This document shows positions 1 to 8,318 of a stretch of DNA of 64,000 nucleotides, piece by piece. Position 1 is the stretch's first letter, and the number at the start of each line of letters is the position of its first letter. The position numbers and the translations under genes are program-made. Source of the stretch: an uncultured SAR116 cluster alpha proteobacterium (GTDB lineage: Bacteria; Pseudomonadota; Alphaproteobacteria; Puniceispirillales; Puniceispirillaceae); assembly GCA_902578815.1 (NCBI GenBank), contig CACHEI010000005.1:1-64000 (forward strand), read 5' to 3'. The notes beneath the pieces are model-generated. The model had not been told where the DNA came from. It ran no database searches and saw nothing but the letters and a program-made list of their open reading frames with translations.

Positions 1-211
1 TGATTAGTGGACAGGCCTTGACGAATAAATCGGCGACCTGATCAGGCCGCGATACCGGCGCAACGAAGAATTGATAAAGCGCCTGCAGCGGATCGTAACC
101 CAGAGTGGCAAAGATGATCGCACCAACAACAAGGGTCAGCGCAATCGCAAGAACCGGTGTCACCACCGTTAGCACCAGCGAGATATCCTTGCGGGGAACA
201 AGAGAGATCAT
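1..211 (-). CDS. ABC transporter permease, N-terminal part (BMP/nucleoside-type), cut by window edge
   Basis: The first about 70 codons of an integral membrane permease are present; the gene runs off the left edge. The protein starts MISLVPRKDISLVLTVVTPVL, followed by one long hydrophobic helix (about residues 12-36) and then a segment containing GYDPLQALYQFF, as in YufP/NupP-type permeases of the BMP-family nucleoside or simple-substrate ABC importers. The ATG at 209-211 overlaps the TGA of the upstream ATPase fragment as ATGA, which fixes the start and shows translational coupling. It belongs with the ATPase piece (208-741), the second permease piece (742-1431) and the binding protein (1489-2619). 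It points the opposite way from the last two, which is not the normal operon layout. Family assignment rests on a short stretch plus context. Confidence 0.72.
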   Translation of the reverse strand, partial: MISLVPRKDISLVLTVVTPVLAIALTLVVGAIIFATLGYDPLQALYQFFVAPVSRPDQVADLFVKACPLI

Positions 212-741
212 GCATCCACCTCCTCGCCTGTGGCACTGCCACCCATAAGTAGACCAACCTTTTCTGCAGTCAAGTCGGTTGCATCCATGGCCGCAGACAA
301 ATACCCGTCGTACAGCACGGCAATCCGATGCGCGATCGTGAAAACCTCCTCAAGATCCTGCGAAATCATCACCACCGCCGATCCCATCGCGGCAAGCTCA
401 AGCATCGCTGCACGTATGTACATCGCCGCACCAACATCAACGCCCCAGGTAGGCTGAGAGACCACGAGAACCTTTGGAGACTTGGCGATTTCCCGCCCAA
501 CGACAAATTTCTGCAGATTGCCACCAGACAGCGCTGAGGCCAGCGGATTCTCATTTGGCAGTCGAACGTCAAAGGCCGTCGCTACATCAGCCGACGCTTG
601 GCGAATTGCATCCTCGTCGATGACACCCTTTTTCACCACACCAGCAAGCGAATGACTTGTCAGCAGATTGTTGTCGGCAAGCGACATTGTCGGTACCGCG
701 GCGTGGCCATTGCGTTCTTCTGGAACAAAACCGATGCCGGC
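208..741 (-). pseudogene. ABC transporter ATPase, C-terminal part, truncated at an inverted junction
   Basis: About 178 codons are readable on the minus strand, ending at the ATGA overlap with the permease. Motifs fit the second nucleotide-binding domain of the YufO/NupO (RbsA-like) ATPases: GIGFVPEERNG, MSLADNNLL, the ABC signature LSGGNLQK, the Walker B/D-loop block QPTWGVDVGA and the switch region MISQDLEEV. A full protein of this family is about 500 residues, so the whole first ATPase domain and the start of the second are missing. Homology runs upstream through an AGIGFVPEER block (to about 741) and then turns into antisense of a plus-strand permease. The internal ATG at 687 is not a real start because family sequence continues upstream of it. 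As it stands the product could not work; the missing half is probably on the other side of an inversion or is a chimera artefact. Confidence 0.8.
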
Positions 742-748
742 ATTTTTG
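733..748. other. Inverted junction between two halves of one ABC operon
   Basis: Left of this point the minus strand reads as the C-terminal half of the ABC ATPase. Right of it the plus strand reads as the C-terminal two thirds of the second permease of the same transporter type. Both family matches stop within about 15 bases of each other, and neither 5' part is found. If the ancestral order was ATPase, permease 1, permease 2, binding protein on one strand, a single inversion from within the ATPase to within permease 2 gives exactly this layout. Inverted joins of this kind are also a typical artefact of multiple-displacement amplification. The exact base of the join cannot be set from one sequence. 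Confidence 0.7.
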
Positions 749-1431
749 CCTTTTTTGCTCTGGGTCTGGCAACCAATCAGGTAGCAACAGGGCTTGCCCT
801 AACAATCTTTGGCACGGGGTTGTCCGGCCTAATTGGGGCGCCATTGGTGGGTCAAGCCATCGATGGGTTGCCGCGGATCCATCTACCTATACTTGCCGAC
901 CTCCCGTATGTAGGGACGCTTCTGTTCCAGCATGACATAATGGTTTATTTGGCCGTTTTCATAGTTGCCATGTGTGCATGGGTGTTAAATGTCACTCGTA
1001 TTGGGCTGATTATTAGAGCTGTTGGTGACAATCATGACAGTGCACATGCTCTTGGATATTCAGTGCTTGGTGTACGCTTGCTGGCAGTAACGTTTGGTGG
1101 CATGATGGCTGGCCTTGGGGGTGCCTATCTCCCGCTGGTTTTGACACCACACTGGGCGGAGGGAATGACTGCTGGCCGTGGCTGGATCGCGCTAGCTCTT
1201 GTTGTCTTTGCGTCGTGGCGGCCTTGGAGAGTTTTAGGTGGTGCATTGGTTTTCGGCGGCATAACAATTATGCAGCTAGCTGGACAGGCAAGAGGGTGGA
1301 CAATTCCATCTCAATTCCTGTCGATGTTGCCTTATCTAGCGACGATCATCGTTTTGGTATTGATCTCGCGGAATAGGGAATTTGCGCTAGCTAATTCGCC
1401 GGCTTGCCTTGGTAAAATTTTCCATAGGTAA
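742..1431 (+). pseudogene. ABC transporter permease 2 (YufQ/NupQ-like), 5' end missing at junction
   Basis: From about codon IFAFFALGLATNQVATGLAL onward the plus strand encodes a hydrophobic permease of the BMP-linked ABC importers. It includes the conserved LTIFGTGLSGLIG segment, the coupling-loop region RIGLIIRAVGDN with SAHALGYSV, and the GGMMAGLGGAYLPLVL and WIALALVVFASW helices. An open frame extends left to 598, but that part is only the antisense of the ATPase gene and does not belong to the permease; a chimeric protein starting at 598 should not be annotated. A normal member has about 300 residues, so roughly 70 or more N-terminal residues are missing. The binding-protein gene follows after 57 bases, so this half of the operon keeps its normal order. 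Confidence 0.8.
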
Positions 1432-1488
1432 GAATTTTATTCGTTTTGTTGGTTTTTAGTTAGTTAGTAAAAAAACAGGGAGAAACTC

Positions 1489-2619
1489 ATGCAGAGCAAC
1501 AGATTAATACTCATATTGCTTGGTCTGGTATTACTTGCAGGCCTAGCACTTTTCTTGGTGCCAAAAGAGGTCACTGAAAAGGTCGCCCTCCGAGACTCAA
1601 AGGTCAAAGTTGGTTTCGTATACCTTACGAATCCGGGGGACCATGGCTGGACCTATGCACACGAAGTTGCGCGCTTGGAGGTCAATGAGCATTTTGGTGA
1701 CAAGGTTGAAACATCTTATGTTGAAAATGTTCCTGAAGGTCCTGACGCGGCTCGTGTCATTCGGGAACTTGCAAAACAAGGCAACAAGATCATTTTTACA
1801 ACCTCATTCGGTTATATGGATCCAACACTGAAGGTGTCAAAAGAGTTTCCAGATGTAAAATTTGAGCATATTACCGGCTACAAGCGGTCCGGCAATATGG
1901 CAACAGGCAACATTCGGTTTTATGAGGGCCGCTACGTTCAGGGAGTTGTTGCCGGAATGATGACAAAGAGTAACAAGATTGGGTATCTTGCCTCTTTCCC
2001 AATCCCTGAAGTTATTCAGGGCATTAACGCATTCGCGCTTGGAATGCGTTCGGTTAATCCCAATGCTGAAATGTCAATTATCTGGGTAAACAGCTGGTAT
2101 GATCCTGTCAAAGAAGCCGACGCAGCAAAGGTACACATTGCTGAGGGCGCGGATATTTTGGCCCAACACACAGACAGCCCGGCCATGCTGCAGACTGCCG
2201 AGAAGGCTGGCGTGCATGGTTTTGGCCAGTCAAGCGACATGAAGGAGTTTGCCCCAAAGGCACAGCTCTTCAGTTCGGTAAACAACTGGGGACCCTATTA
2301 CATCTCAAAAATCGAGCAGCTGATGGATGGTTCATGGTCTACTGGCGAAGGTCCAGATCACTGGGCTGGTAATACTTGGCTTGGTATGGCTGATGATTAC
2401 CTCGTTCTAACCGATTTTGAGAACATGCCAGCTGACGTTAAAATGGCTGCAGAAGCAGCAGAAGCTAAGATTAAAGGTGGCTACAATATTTTCACAGGCC
2501 CCTACAACGATAATGAGGGTAATGTCATTCTCCGGGCTGGCGAGGCCTATAATGATGGCAACCTATGGAATGACATGAACTACTATGTTGAGGGTGTAAA
2601 CGGAAAGATTCCGGGCTAA
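1489..2619 (+). CDS. BMP family ABC transporter substrate-binding protein
   Basis: This 376-residue protein is the extracytoplasmic binding component of a BMP/PnrA-type importer, which commonly binds nucleosides or related small molecules; the substrate cannot be read from sequence. It starts with a hydrophobic segment (residues 6-24) with no clear lipobox cysteine, so it is either a cleaved or an anchored periplasmic protein. Family blocks include KVGFVYLTNPGDHGWTYAH (about 43-61), the FTTSFGYMDP block, the YEGRYVQGVVAGMMTKSNKIG block and the VNSWYDP block. An AGGGAGA ribosome site at 1477-1483 lies just upstream of the ATG. It follows the truncated permease and is followed by a hairpin (2644-2670), so it probably ends the transporter operon. 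It is intact although its partner genes are broken at the junction. Confidence 0.9.
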   Translation: MQSNRLILILLGLVLLAGLALFLVPKEVTEKVALRDSKVKVGFVYLTNPGDHGWTYAHEVARLEVNEHFGDKVETSYVENVPEGPDAARVIRELAKQGNKIIFTTSFGYMDPTLKVSKEFPDVKFEHITGYKRSGNMATGNIRFYEGRYVQGVVAGMMTKSNKIGYLASFPIPEVIQGINAFALGMRSVNPNAEMSIIWVNSWYDPVKEADAAKVHIAEGADILAQHTDSPAMLQTAEKAGVHGFGQSSDMKEFAPKAQLFSSVNNWGPYYISKIEQLMDGSWSTGEGPDHWAGNTWLGMADDYLVLTDFENMPADVKMAAEAAEAKIKGGYNIFTGPYNDNEGNVILRAGEAYNDGNLWNDMNYYVEGVNGKIPG

Positions 2620-2643
2620 TATATCGACATGGAATTAAAAAAT

Positions 2644-2670
2644 GGGGGCGCCGTTTGCAGCGGCGCTCCC
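2644..2670 (+). terminator. Hairpin after the binding-protein gene
   Basis: GGGGGCGCCG at 2644-2653 pairs with CGGCGCTCCC at 2661-2670, with one G-T wobble and a 7-base loop. It begins 24 bases after the stop of the BMP protein and is followed by a moderately T-rich stretch rather than a clean T run. The stem is strong, so it is a likely transcription terminator or attenuator separating the transporter from the dehydrogenase/kinase pair. Confidence 0.65.
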
Positions 2671-2729
2671 TTGATCTGTCCGGACTCTTTTAATACCAGA
2701 TCTGATAAATTTTTTTGGGGTATTCTGTT

Positions 2730-3704
2730 ATGAACGAAAAAAAATTGAAGATTTTCGTGACGCGTCGCTGGCCAGCAGCTGCTGAAGAAGCTTTATGTGA
2801 CCACTTTGACGTTACTTTAAACACAAATGATGCGCCACTGACAAAAGAGGAGCTGATAGAGGGTTTTGCTAGGCATGATATTGCCGCACCGACAGTTTCT
2901 GACAATATCGACACTGATATTATCGCTGCTGGTGCCAAAGGGAGTTGTAGGCTCATTGCAAATTATGGTGTTGGGGTCAACCACATTGATTTGCTAGCTG
3001 CGAGGACTCACTCAATGCTGGTTAGCAACACACCCGGTGTGCTGACGGATGCAACAGCAGATTTGACCTTGACGCTGATGCTAATGCTCTGCCGCCGTGC
3101 CGGTGAGGGCGAGCGTGAGCTCCGCGCTGGGAAATGGAGCGGCTGGAGGCCGACCCATCTGGTCGGCAGAGCAATGACCGGTAAACGGCTTGGTATTATT
3201 GGGATGGGCCGGATTGGCAAGGCGGTTGCCCGGCGGGCTTATTTTGGGTTTGGCATGCAGATATGCTTTTACAACCGCTCGCCTGTTGGTGATGTGGATG
3301 ATATGAAGGCAGAGCAGATGGGTAGTGTTGCCGAAGTGTGCGCCAATAGTGATTTTGTCAGCCTGCATTGTGCCGCCAGCCCTGATACCTTTCAAATTCT
3401 GGGTGCTGAGGCACTCGCAGCACTACATGAAAGCGCCTATGTCATTAACACCGCCCGTGGTGACGTTGTTGATGAAGCGGCGCTAGTCGCAGTCCTTAAT
3501 GCAGGGACCATTGGCGGTGCTGGATTGGATGTCTATAAGGGCGAGCCCGAGATCAATCCAGCCATTCTTGCCGCCAGTAACACTGTCCTTTTGCCGCATC
3601 TGGGTTCGGCAACTGTCGAGACCCGCACGGCGATGGGGCTTAAGGTGGTTGAAAATGCCCGCGCCTTTGCTGCAGGACAGGATCTCATCGACCCGGTGAC
3701 ATGA
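2730..3704 (+). CDS. D-isomer-specific 2-hydroxyacid dehydrogenase (glyoxylate/hydroxypyruvate reductase type)
   Basis: This 324-residue cytoplasmic NAD(P)H enzyme has the substrate-side block NYGVGVNHIDLLAA (about residue 78) and the Rossmann motif LGIIGMGRIGKAVARRA (about 151-167). The catalytic residues are in place: Arg in NTARGDVVDE, Glu in YKGEPEINP and His in LPHLGSAT. I chose the ATG at 2730 because a GGGG ribosome-site core sits 9 bases upstream; an in-frame TTG at 2715 would add five residues. The next gene, glycerate kinase, overlaps by ATGA, so the two are coupled. Reduction of glyoxylate or hydroxypyruvate to glycolate or glycerate, followed by phosphorylation, is the natural reading. 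Substrate specificity is inferred from the kinase neighbour. Confidence 0.87.
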   Translation: MNEKKLKIFVTRRWPAAAEEALCDHFDVTLNTNDAPLTKEELIEGFARHDIAAPTVSDNIDTDIIAAGAKGSCRLIANYGVGVNHIDLLAARTHSMLVSNTPGVLTDATADLTLTLMLMLCRRAGEGERELRAGKWSGWRPTHLVGRAMTGKRLGIIGMGRIGKAVARRAYFGFGMQICFYNRSPVGDVDDMKAEQMGSVAEVCANSDFVSLHCAASPDTFQILGAEALAALHESAYVINTARGDVVDEAALVAVLNAGTIGGAGLDVYKGEPEINPAILAASNTVLLPHLGSATVETRTAMGLKVVENARAFAAGQDLIDPVT

Positions 3705-5002
3705 TGTCTGCAAAGGCAGACAATCTGCAAGGCTGGCAACATATAGCGCTTGCGGCGTTTAATGCTGCGCTCGACATTGGGCATCCCGCGCGTCTGACTA
3801 GCGCTGCAGTGGCCAAACTTACCGCCCAGGTGACAGCGATCATCGCAATTGGCAAAGCGGCTGCCTCGATGACGATTGCCGCGCGCGGTTCAGATGCAAT
3901 CAGTCCGGATGTTCCAGGCATTATCGTCACAAATGACGAGAATTTCGTTAGTGTTGATGGCATGGACTGTCACGCAAGCGCCCATCCAGTTCCTGATGAA
4001 CGGGGGCTGGAGGCGGCCTCGGCTGTGACACAAATGGCCAAAAGCCTGACGGGTGACGACCATCTGCTGCTGCTGATCAGCGGTGGTGGCTCAGCCCTGT
4101 TGCCGGCCCCGGTGCCGGGCGTTTCGCTGGCGGAAAAGCAACAGCTCAATGAGGCACTTCTTGGGAGTGGGATGGATATCCACCAGATGAATGCGATCAG
4201 GCGGCTTTTTTCTACACTGAAGGGTGGACGTCTTGCTAAACTGGCGCATCCCGCAAAAATCACTCAATTGCTACTATCAGATGTGCCGGAAGACAGGCTA
4301 GAATCCATTGCAAGCGGTCCGGCAGTTGGCGATCCGGTGCCACTTGAGGTGGCGGTCTCAATGATTGCTGATGCTGGGCTTGATAGGCTGGATTTCGTTG
4401 CGCGCCATGTGGAGGCATTGCTTGGGGGGGCGGCTGACCAACCAGTACGACCCGGTGAGGCCGAAATCGCCCATGTGAAAAGTCAGATTCTAGCCAGCAA
4501 CGCGCTGTGTCAGGATGCAGCCGCCAGAAGTTTGATGAGGGCCTTTAAGAGGAAAGGTGAGGCTGTGGGTCCGCTCGTCGGTGAGGCGGCTGAGTGTGGC
4601 CGCGAAATGGCCCGCCGCATCACCGAACGGATGCGCCATCAAAGGCAGATGGTCTATGGTGTCACTGGCGGTGAGACAACAGTCTCACTCGGTAGTGGCC
4701 TGGGCGGCAAGGGTGGCCGGTCACAAGAGCTAGCGCTTGGCTTTGCTGATGAAATGGTCGCTATGGCACGGCCGCCGGCTCGGTGGCTGATTCTGGCTGG
4801 TGGAACGGATGGACGCGATGGTCCGACGGACGCAGCCGGTGCCATCATACACTCCGGCTCATCCTTCGATCAGCTGGCCGTGACACGGGCATTGGCAGAC
4901 CACGACAGCTATCACTACCTCTCAGCGCATGATCAGCTTTTGAGAGTGCCGCCAACGGGAACCAATTTGGGTGATCTGGCGATTTTCATAGCCCTCCCAT
5001 AA
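3701..5002 (+). CDS. Glycerate 2-kinase, type II (MOFRL family)
   Basis: This 433-residue enzyme is of the GckA/TtuD class, which phosphorylates D-glycerate to 2-phosphoglycerate and feeds lower glycolysis. Visible blocks are AIGKAAASM near residue 50, the glycine-rich LLLISGGGSALLPAPVPGV (about 125-143), SDVPEDRLESIASGPAVGDP, the MOFRL segment with YGVTGGETTV and GKGGRSQELALG, and LAGGTDGRDGPTDAAGA near the C-terminus. Length is normal for the family. Its ATG lies inside the end of the dehydrogenase gene (ATGATG with TGA at 3702-3704), so the two are translated together. With isocitrate lyase next door the block suggests use of glyoxylate and C2/C3 acids. The symbols gckA and ttuD are both used for this family, so none is assigned. 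Confidence 0.9.
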   Translation: MMSAKADNLQGWQHIALAAFNAALDIGHPARLTSAAVAKLTAQVTAIIAIGKAAASMTIAARGSDAISPDVPGIIVTNDENFVSVDGMDCHASAHPVPDERGLEAASAVTQMAKSLTGDDHLLLLISGGGSALLPAPVPGVSLAEKQQLNEALLGSGMDIHQMNAIRRLFSTLKGGRLAKLAHPAKITQLLLSDVPEDRLESIASGPAVGDPVPLEVAVSMIADAGLDRLDFVARHVEALLGGAADQPVRPGEAEIAHVKSQILASNALCQDAAARSLMRAFKRKGEAVGPLVGEAAECGREMARRITERMRHQRQMVYGVTGGETTVSLGSGLGGKGGRSQELALGFADEMVAMARPPARWLILAGGTDGRDGPTDAAGAIIHSGSSFDQLAVTRALADHDSYHYLSAHDQLLRVPPTGTNLGDLAIFIALP

Positions 5003-5037
5003 TGAACTAGTAAGGGGCAAAGCAAAAAACCCTTCCG

Positions 5038-5092
5038 GTTCTTGAGGCCTTTTTAGCGACGATGCCAGTTGCCTCCCTAGGCCTCAAAGAAC
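5038..5092. terminator. Inverted repeat between convergent glycerate kinase and aceA genes
   Basis: TTGAGGCCT (5042-5050) and AGGCCTCAA (5079-5087) are perfect complements; the arms extend to GTTC and GAAC at 5038 and 5092 with one bulged A. The loop is 28 bases and starts with a T run. It lies between two converging genes, so a bidirectional terminator is the simplest reading. The long loop makes it less certain than a compact hairpin. Confidence 0.5.
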
Positions 5093-5129
5093 ATCCTTAC
5101 GTCTGAACAGGAAATAGAGATCTTCTTCT

Positions 5130-6446
5130 TTATTCAGCCGCCATAAGCTTTTCGTCGGCCTGGAACTGTGCCTTCTCGGTTGAATCATTCATCGCAGTTG
5201 TTGCGGATTGCCCACCTTTGACGGCGATCGAGATCGCATCAAACCAGCCAGCACCAACCTCACGCTGGTGGCGGGTTGCGGTGTAGCCCCGATCCTCGGC
5301 GTCAAACTCGGCTTTCTGCAATTCGCAGTAGGCGGCCATGCCCCTCTCACGATAGCCGGAGGCGAGCTCGAACATTGAATAGTTCATTGAGTGGAAGCCG
5401 GCGAGTGTAATAAATTGATACTTATACCCCATTGCGCCAATTTCACGCTGAAAGCGGGCGATGTCATCTTGTGACAGGTTAGCCGACCAGTTGAAACTTG
5501 GTGAGCAGTTATAGGCCAACATCTGGTTCGGATGCTCCCTGTGGATCGCTTCGGCAAACCGTTTTGCCTGATCGAGATTGGGGGTTGATGTTTCCATCCA
5601 CAGAAGATCGGCATAATCGGCGAAGGCGTTGCCACGGACAACACAGCGCTCAAACGCATCCTTTGGATCAAGGCGAAAAAAACCTTCTTCAGTTCGATCT
5701 CCGGTAAGGAAGCGATGATCACGCTCATCGATATCAGATGTGATCAGCTTTGCGCTCTCCGCGTCGGTCCGGGCGACGACCATTGTAGCCACTCCGGCAG
5801 TGTCGGCAGCTAGGCGCGCCGCATTGAGATTGGCGATATGCTGCCGCACAGGAATCAGAACCTTACCACCCATATGACCGCATTTCTTTTCAGATGCCAG
5901 CTGATCCTCGAAATGCACGCCGGCAGCGCCTGCCTCGATATAGCTACGCGTTAGCTCGAACGCATTTAGCGCTCCACCAAAACCAGCCTCGGCGTCTGCT
6001 ACAATCGGCGCAAACCAATCGATATTGCTGGATCCCTCAAGCGTTTGGATCTGATCGGCGCGTTGCAAAGTGCGGTTGATTTTGCGTGCCAGTTCCGGAC
6101 CGGAGTTGGCCGGATAGAGTGATTGGTCAGGATACATGCCGCCGGCGGTGTTGGCATCTGCGGCAACCTGCCAGCCCGATAAATAAATCGCCTTGAGGCC
6201 TGCCCGCACCATCTGCATCGCCTGGTTTCCCGATATGGCGCCAAGTGAGTGCACGTAATCATCGGTGTGCAGGAGGTCCCACAGTTTATTTGCACCATGC
6301 CGTGCCAGGGAGTGTTCGATCGGTACTGACCCAGACAGCTTTTTTACATCTTCCATGGAATAGTCGCGTGCGACATCGTCAAAACGCCCAGCCTTTGCAC
6401 CTGTATGTTCCTCGAAAGCTCTATTCTCTTCCAGTCTGTTTGTCAT
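5130..6446 (-). CDS. aceA: Isocitrate lyase
   Basis: This 438-residue cytoplasmic glyoxylate-shunt enzyme splits isocitrate to glyoxylate and succinate. The signature KKCGHMGGK (about residues 187-195) carries the catalytic cysteine. [10 protein letters not shown], the metal-site region [35 protein letters not shown] and FITLAGFHS are all present. Length fits the shorter bacterial form. A ribosome site AAGGAACAGGG lies just upstream of the ATG. The gene diverges from an XRE/RamB-type regulator with a shared 232-base intergenic region holding direct repeats (6550-6600), so that regulator is the likely controller. Together with the dehydrogenase/glycerate kinase pair it supports growth on C2 compounds; malate synthase is not in the window. 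Confidence 0.97.
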   Translation of the reverse strand: MTNRLEENRAFEEHTGAKAGRFDDVARDYSMEDVKKLSGSVPIEHSLARHGANKLWDLLHTDDYVHSLGAISGNQAMQMVRAGLKAIYLSGWQVAADANTAGGMYPDQSLYPANSGPELARKINRTLQRADQIQTLEGSSNIDWFAPIVADAEAGFGGALNAFELTRSYIEAGAAGVHFEDQLASEKKCGHMGGKVLIPVRQHIANLNAARLAADTAGVATMVVARTDAESAKLITSDIDERDHRFLTGDRTEEGFFRLDPKDAFERCVVRGNAFADYADLLWMETSTPNLDQAKRFAEAIHREHPNQMLAYNCSPSFNWSANLSQDDIARFQREIGAMGYKYQFITLAGFHSMNYSMFELASGYRERGMAAYCELQKAEFDAEDRGYTATRHQREVGAGWFDAISIAVKGGQSATTAMNDSTEKAQFQADEKLMAAE

Positions 6447-6549
6447 GGCCCTGTTCCTTCATTAAGAGAGTCTTACTCACATGCGCTCCGCCGCGCGCAG
6501 GAAAGTCCCTCGGTAGCCTATCTCGACGATGCAGACCAGGAAAAAAGTG

Positions 6550-6600
6550 CAATTTTGAAAACAGTAAAAACTTTACATTTTCAATTTTCAATTTTACATT
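6550..6600. promoter_or_regulatory. Repeated AT-rich motifs in the aceA/regulator divergent region
   Basis: TTTACATT occurs at 6572-6579 and again at 6593-6600, exactly 21 bases apart (two helical turns). CAATTTT occurs at 6550, 6582 and 6589. The stretch 6567-6579 (AAAACTTTACATT) resembles the RamB operator consensus as I remember it (about AAAACTTTGCAAA), which fits the RamB-like regulator encoded just downstream. Equal spacing on one DNA face suggests a dimer or multimer operator for aceA and/or autoregulation. Binding is inferred, not shown. Confidence 0.45.
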
Positions 6601-6678
6601 CATGGTGTTTTAACAAACCGTACAGATTTGCATTGTACCGGCTTACGCCCCTGTTCGCTGCGGTTGAGGAGAGGAGAC

Positions 6679-8109
6679 ATGCAGGAAAAAATTCTTGTAG
6701 GGCATAAATTGCGCCGCTTTCGTCAATCGATTGATTTGTCACAGACGGTGATGGCGGAGACCCTAGACATCAGCCCATCTTATCTAAACTTGCTTGAGCA
6801 TAACCAACGCCCCTTGACTGTTAGCCTTCTTTTGCGCCTTGGCAGTGCCTTCGACATTGACCTGAAGGAATTTGCCGAGGATGACAGCGCGGCGCTGTCG
6901 ACAGAACTGACCGAAGTCTTTGCCGACCCGGTCCTTGCAGGTGAGCGCATTTCGCGGCGTGAATTGCAGGATATGATCACGGCGGCACCGGGCGCGGCGC
7001 GCGGGGTTATCAATCTGTTTGAGGCCTATCGCAAGGTGCGTGCCGAGCTTGAGGTCGCCGCTGGTGACGGGCGCAGCGGTGTCGAGACGAACAACCCTGT
7101 TGAGCGGATCCGTGATGTGTTGCAGCAGGCGAACAACTATTTTGCGATCATCGAGGAAGCGGCGGAAGTCTTTCGAGCGAATGCGACGGTTGGAGGCGCA
7201 GGGCGTGCTGACGCGCTAATGGAGAGCCTAGTCGGCTATGCCGATGAGATGCTGGGCCTGCGCGTCCGGATCATACCCGTTGCGGTGATGGGGTCGCAGC
7301 TGCGCCGCTATGATCAGCACCGTCGAGAAATTCTCCTCAGTGAAGCGCTGCGCCGTCCGCAGCGGCAGTTCCATCTACTTGTCCAGCTAGCGCTTTTAAG
7401 CCAGGCCGAGCAGCTCGACGCCGAATGCGCCCAACATAACATCGAGGACGCGGCCTGTCGTTCCCTGTTACGCATGACATTGGCTGGTTATTTTGCCGCG
7501 GCCGTGATGATGCCCTATGACACTTTTCTCGAGGCGGCAAGGGAACTGCGCTATGACCTTGATCTGCTTGGACGCCGGTTTGGCGCCAGTTTTGAGCAGG
7601 TCTGTCACCGCCTGACCAGTCTAAATGCGCCGACGGCGCGGGGCATCCCATTCTTCTTTGTCCGTGTTGATGATGCGGGTAATATTTCGAAACGACTTGC
7701 TGCTGGCGGAATGCAGTTTGCAAAACATGGCGGCACCTGTCCGAAATGGAATATACACAAGGCATTTCGCACTCCCGAACAGTTGCTCTTTCAGGCAGCC
7801 GAATTGCCGAATGGCCAGAAGTTCTTCACAATCGCCCGCACTGTGCCACGTATCTGGTCGCGGCCAGATGAGCCGGCACCAGAATTTGCCGTGGCGCTTG
7901 GCTGTGAGATGCATCATGCACGCGATCTTGTCTATGCCGATCAGCTGGCCCAAATAAAAGGACCAACCTTTGATCGCATCGGCATTGGCTGCGCTGTCTG
8001 TGAGCGCATGGAGTGTACACAGCGGGCGCACCCACCGGTTGGCCATGATGTGAGGTTTGATGGGCCAATGCGGCGGATCGGCCTTTATGACCTCGGATTG
8101 AGACAATAA
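6679..8109 (+). CDS. XRE-family transcriptional regulator of short-chain fatty acid/acetate metabolism (RamB/ScfR type)
   Basis: This 476-residue regulator has an N-terminal helix-turn-helix (about 6-60, with LSQTVMAETLDISPSYLNLL), a middle IrrE/ImmA-like domain and a C-terminal ScfR domain with conserved cysteines (GCAVCERMECTQ). The middle domain lacks a clear HExxH zinc-protease motif, as is usual in this regulator class. Related proteins (RamB, MccR types) control acetate, propionate and glyoxylate-shunt genes. I use the ATG at 6679 because a strong GAGGAGAGGAG ribosome site precedes it; the open frame reaches back to 6628 but those 17 codons lie in the intergenic region. Divergence from aceA and the shared repeats point to aceA as a target and to autoregulation. 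Whether it activates or represses cannot be read. Confidence 0.87.
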   Translation: MQEKILVGHKLRRFRQSIDLSQTVMAETLDISPSYLNLLEHNQRPLTVSLLLRLGSAFDIDLKEFAEDDSAALSTELTEVFADPVLAGERISRRELQDMITAAPGAARGVINLFEAYRKVRAELEVAAGDGRSGVETNNPVERIRDVLQQANNYFAIIEEAAEVFRANATVGGAGRADALMESLVGYADEMLGLRVRIIPVAVMGSQLRRYDQHRREILLSEALRRPQRQFHLLVQLALLSQAEQLDAECAQHNIEDAACRSLLRMTLAGYFAAAVMMPYDTFLEAARELRYDLDLLGRRFGASFEQVCHRLTSLNAPTARGIPFFFVRVDDAGNISKRLAAGGMQFAKHGGTCPKWNIHKAFRTPEQLLFQAAELPNGQKFFTIARTVPRIWSRPDEPAPEFAVALGCEMHHARDLVYADQLAQIKGPTFDRIGIGCAVCERMECTQRAHPPVGHDVRFDGPMRRIGLYDLGLRQ

Positions 8110-8192
8110 TCGCTTTGCCAGCCTGTCAAAGAATTTGCTCCCGGTCGGGATTTTCATGAAATAATATTTCATTTCCATTATATCGTTGATTT

Positions 8193-8209
8193 GGGTAATA
8201 AAATTACCC
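8193..8209. repeat. Perfect 7-3-7 inverted repeat upstream of mgtE
   Basis: GGGTAAT and ATTACCC flank a three-base AAA centre, 84 bases after the regulator stop and 110 bases before the mgtE ATG. It could be an operator or a short terminator-like hairpin for the regulator gene; there is no T run after it. The rest of the 209-base gap shows no gene. Confidence 0.4.
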
Positions 8210-8318
8210 TTGGACTCCACCACTGGCGGTTCGGTATTCTTGACTTGTCGACTCTGCTAGCATAGCGGCGTTGTGCGGGCTGGCTTTCGACGTCCGGACC
8301 GCCCCATAGGAACGGATC

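Noticed and set aside
598-1431. A 277-codon open frame read as one membrane protein
   Set aside because: Its first about 48 codons are antisense of the ABC ATPase gene; only the part from about 742 is permease. It is a chimeric frame caused by the inverted junction.
6628-6678. N-terminal extension of the XRE regulator
   Set aside because: The stretch belongs to the divergent regulatory region and a strong ribosome site precedes the ATG at 6679.
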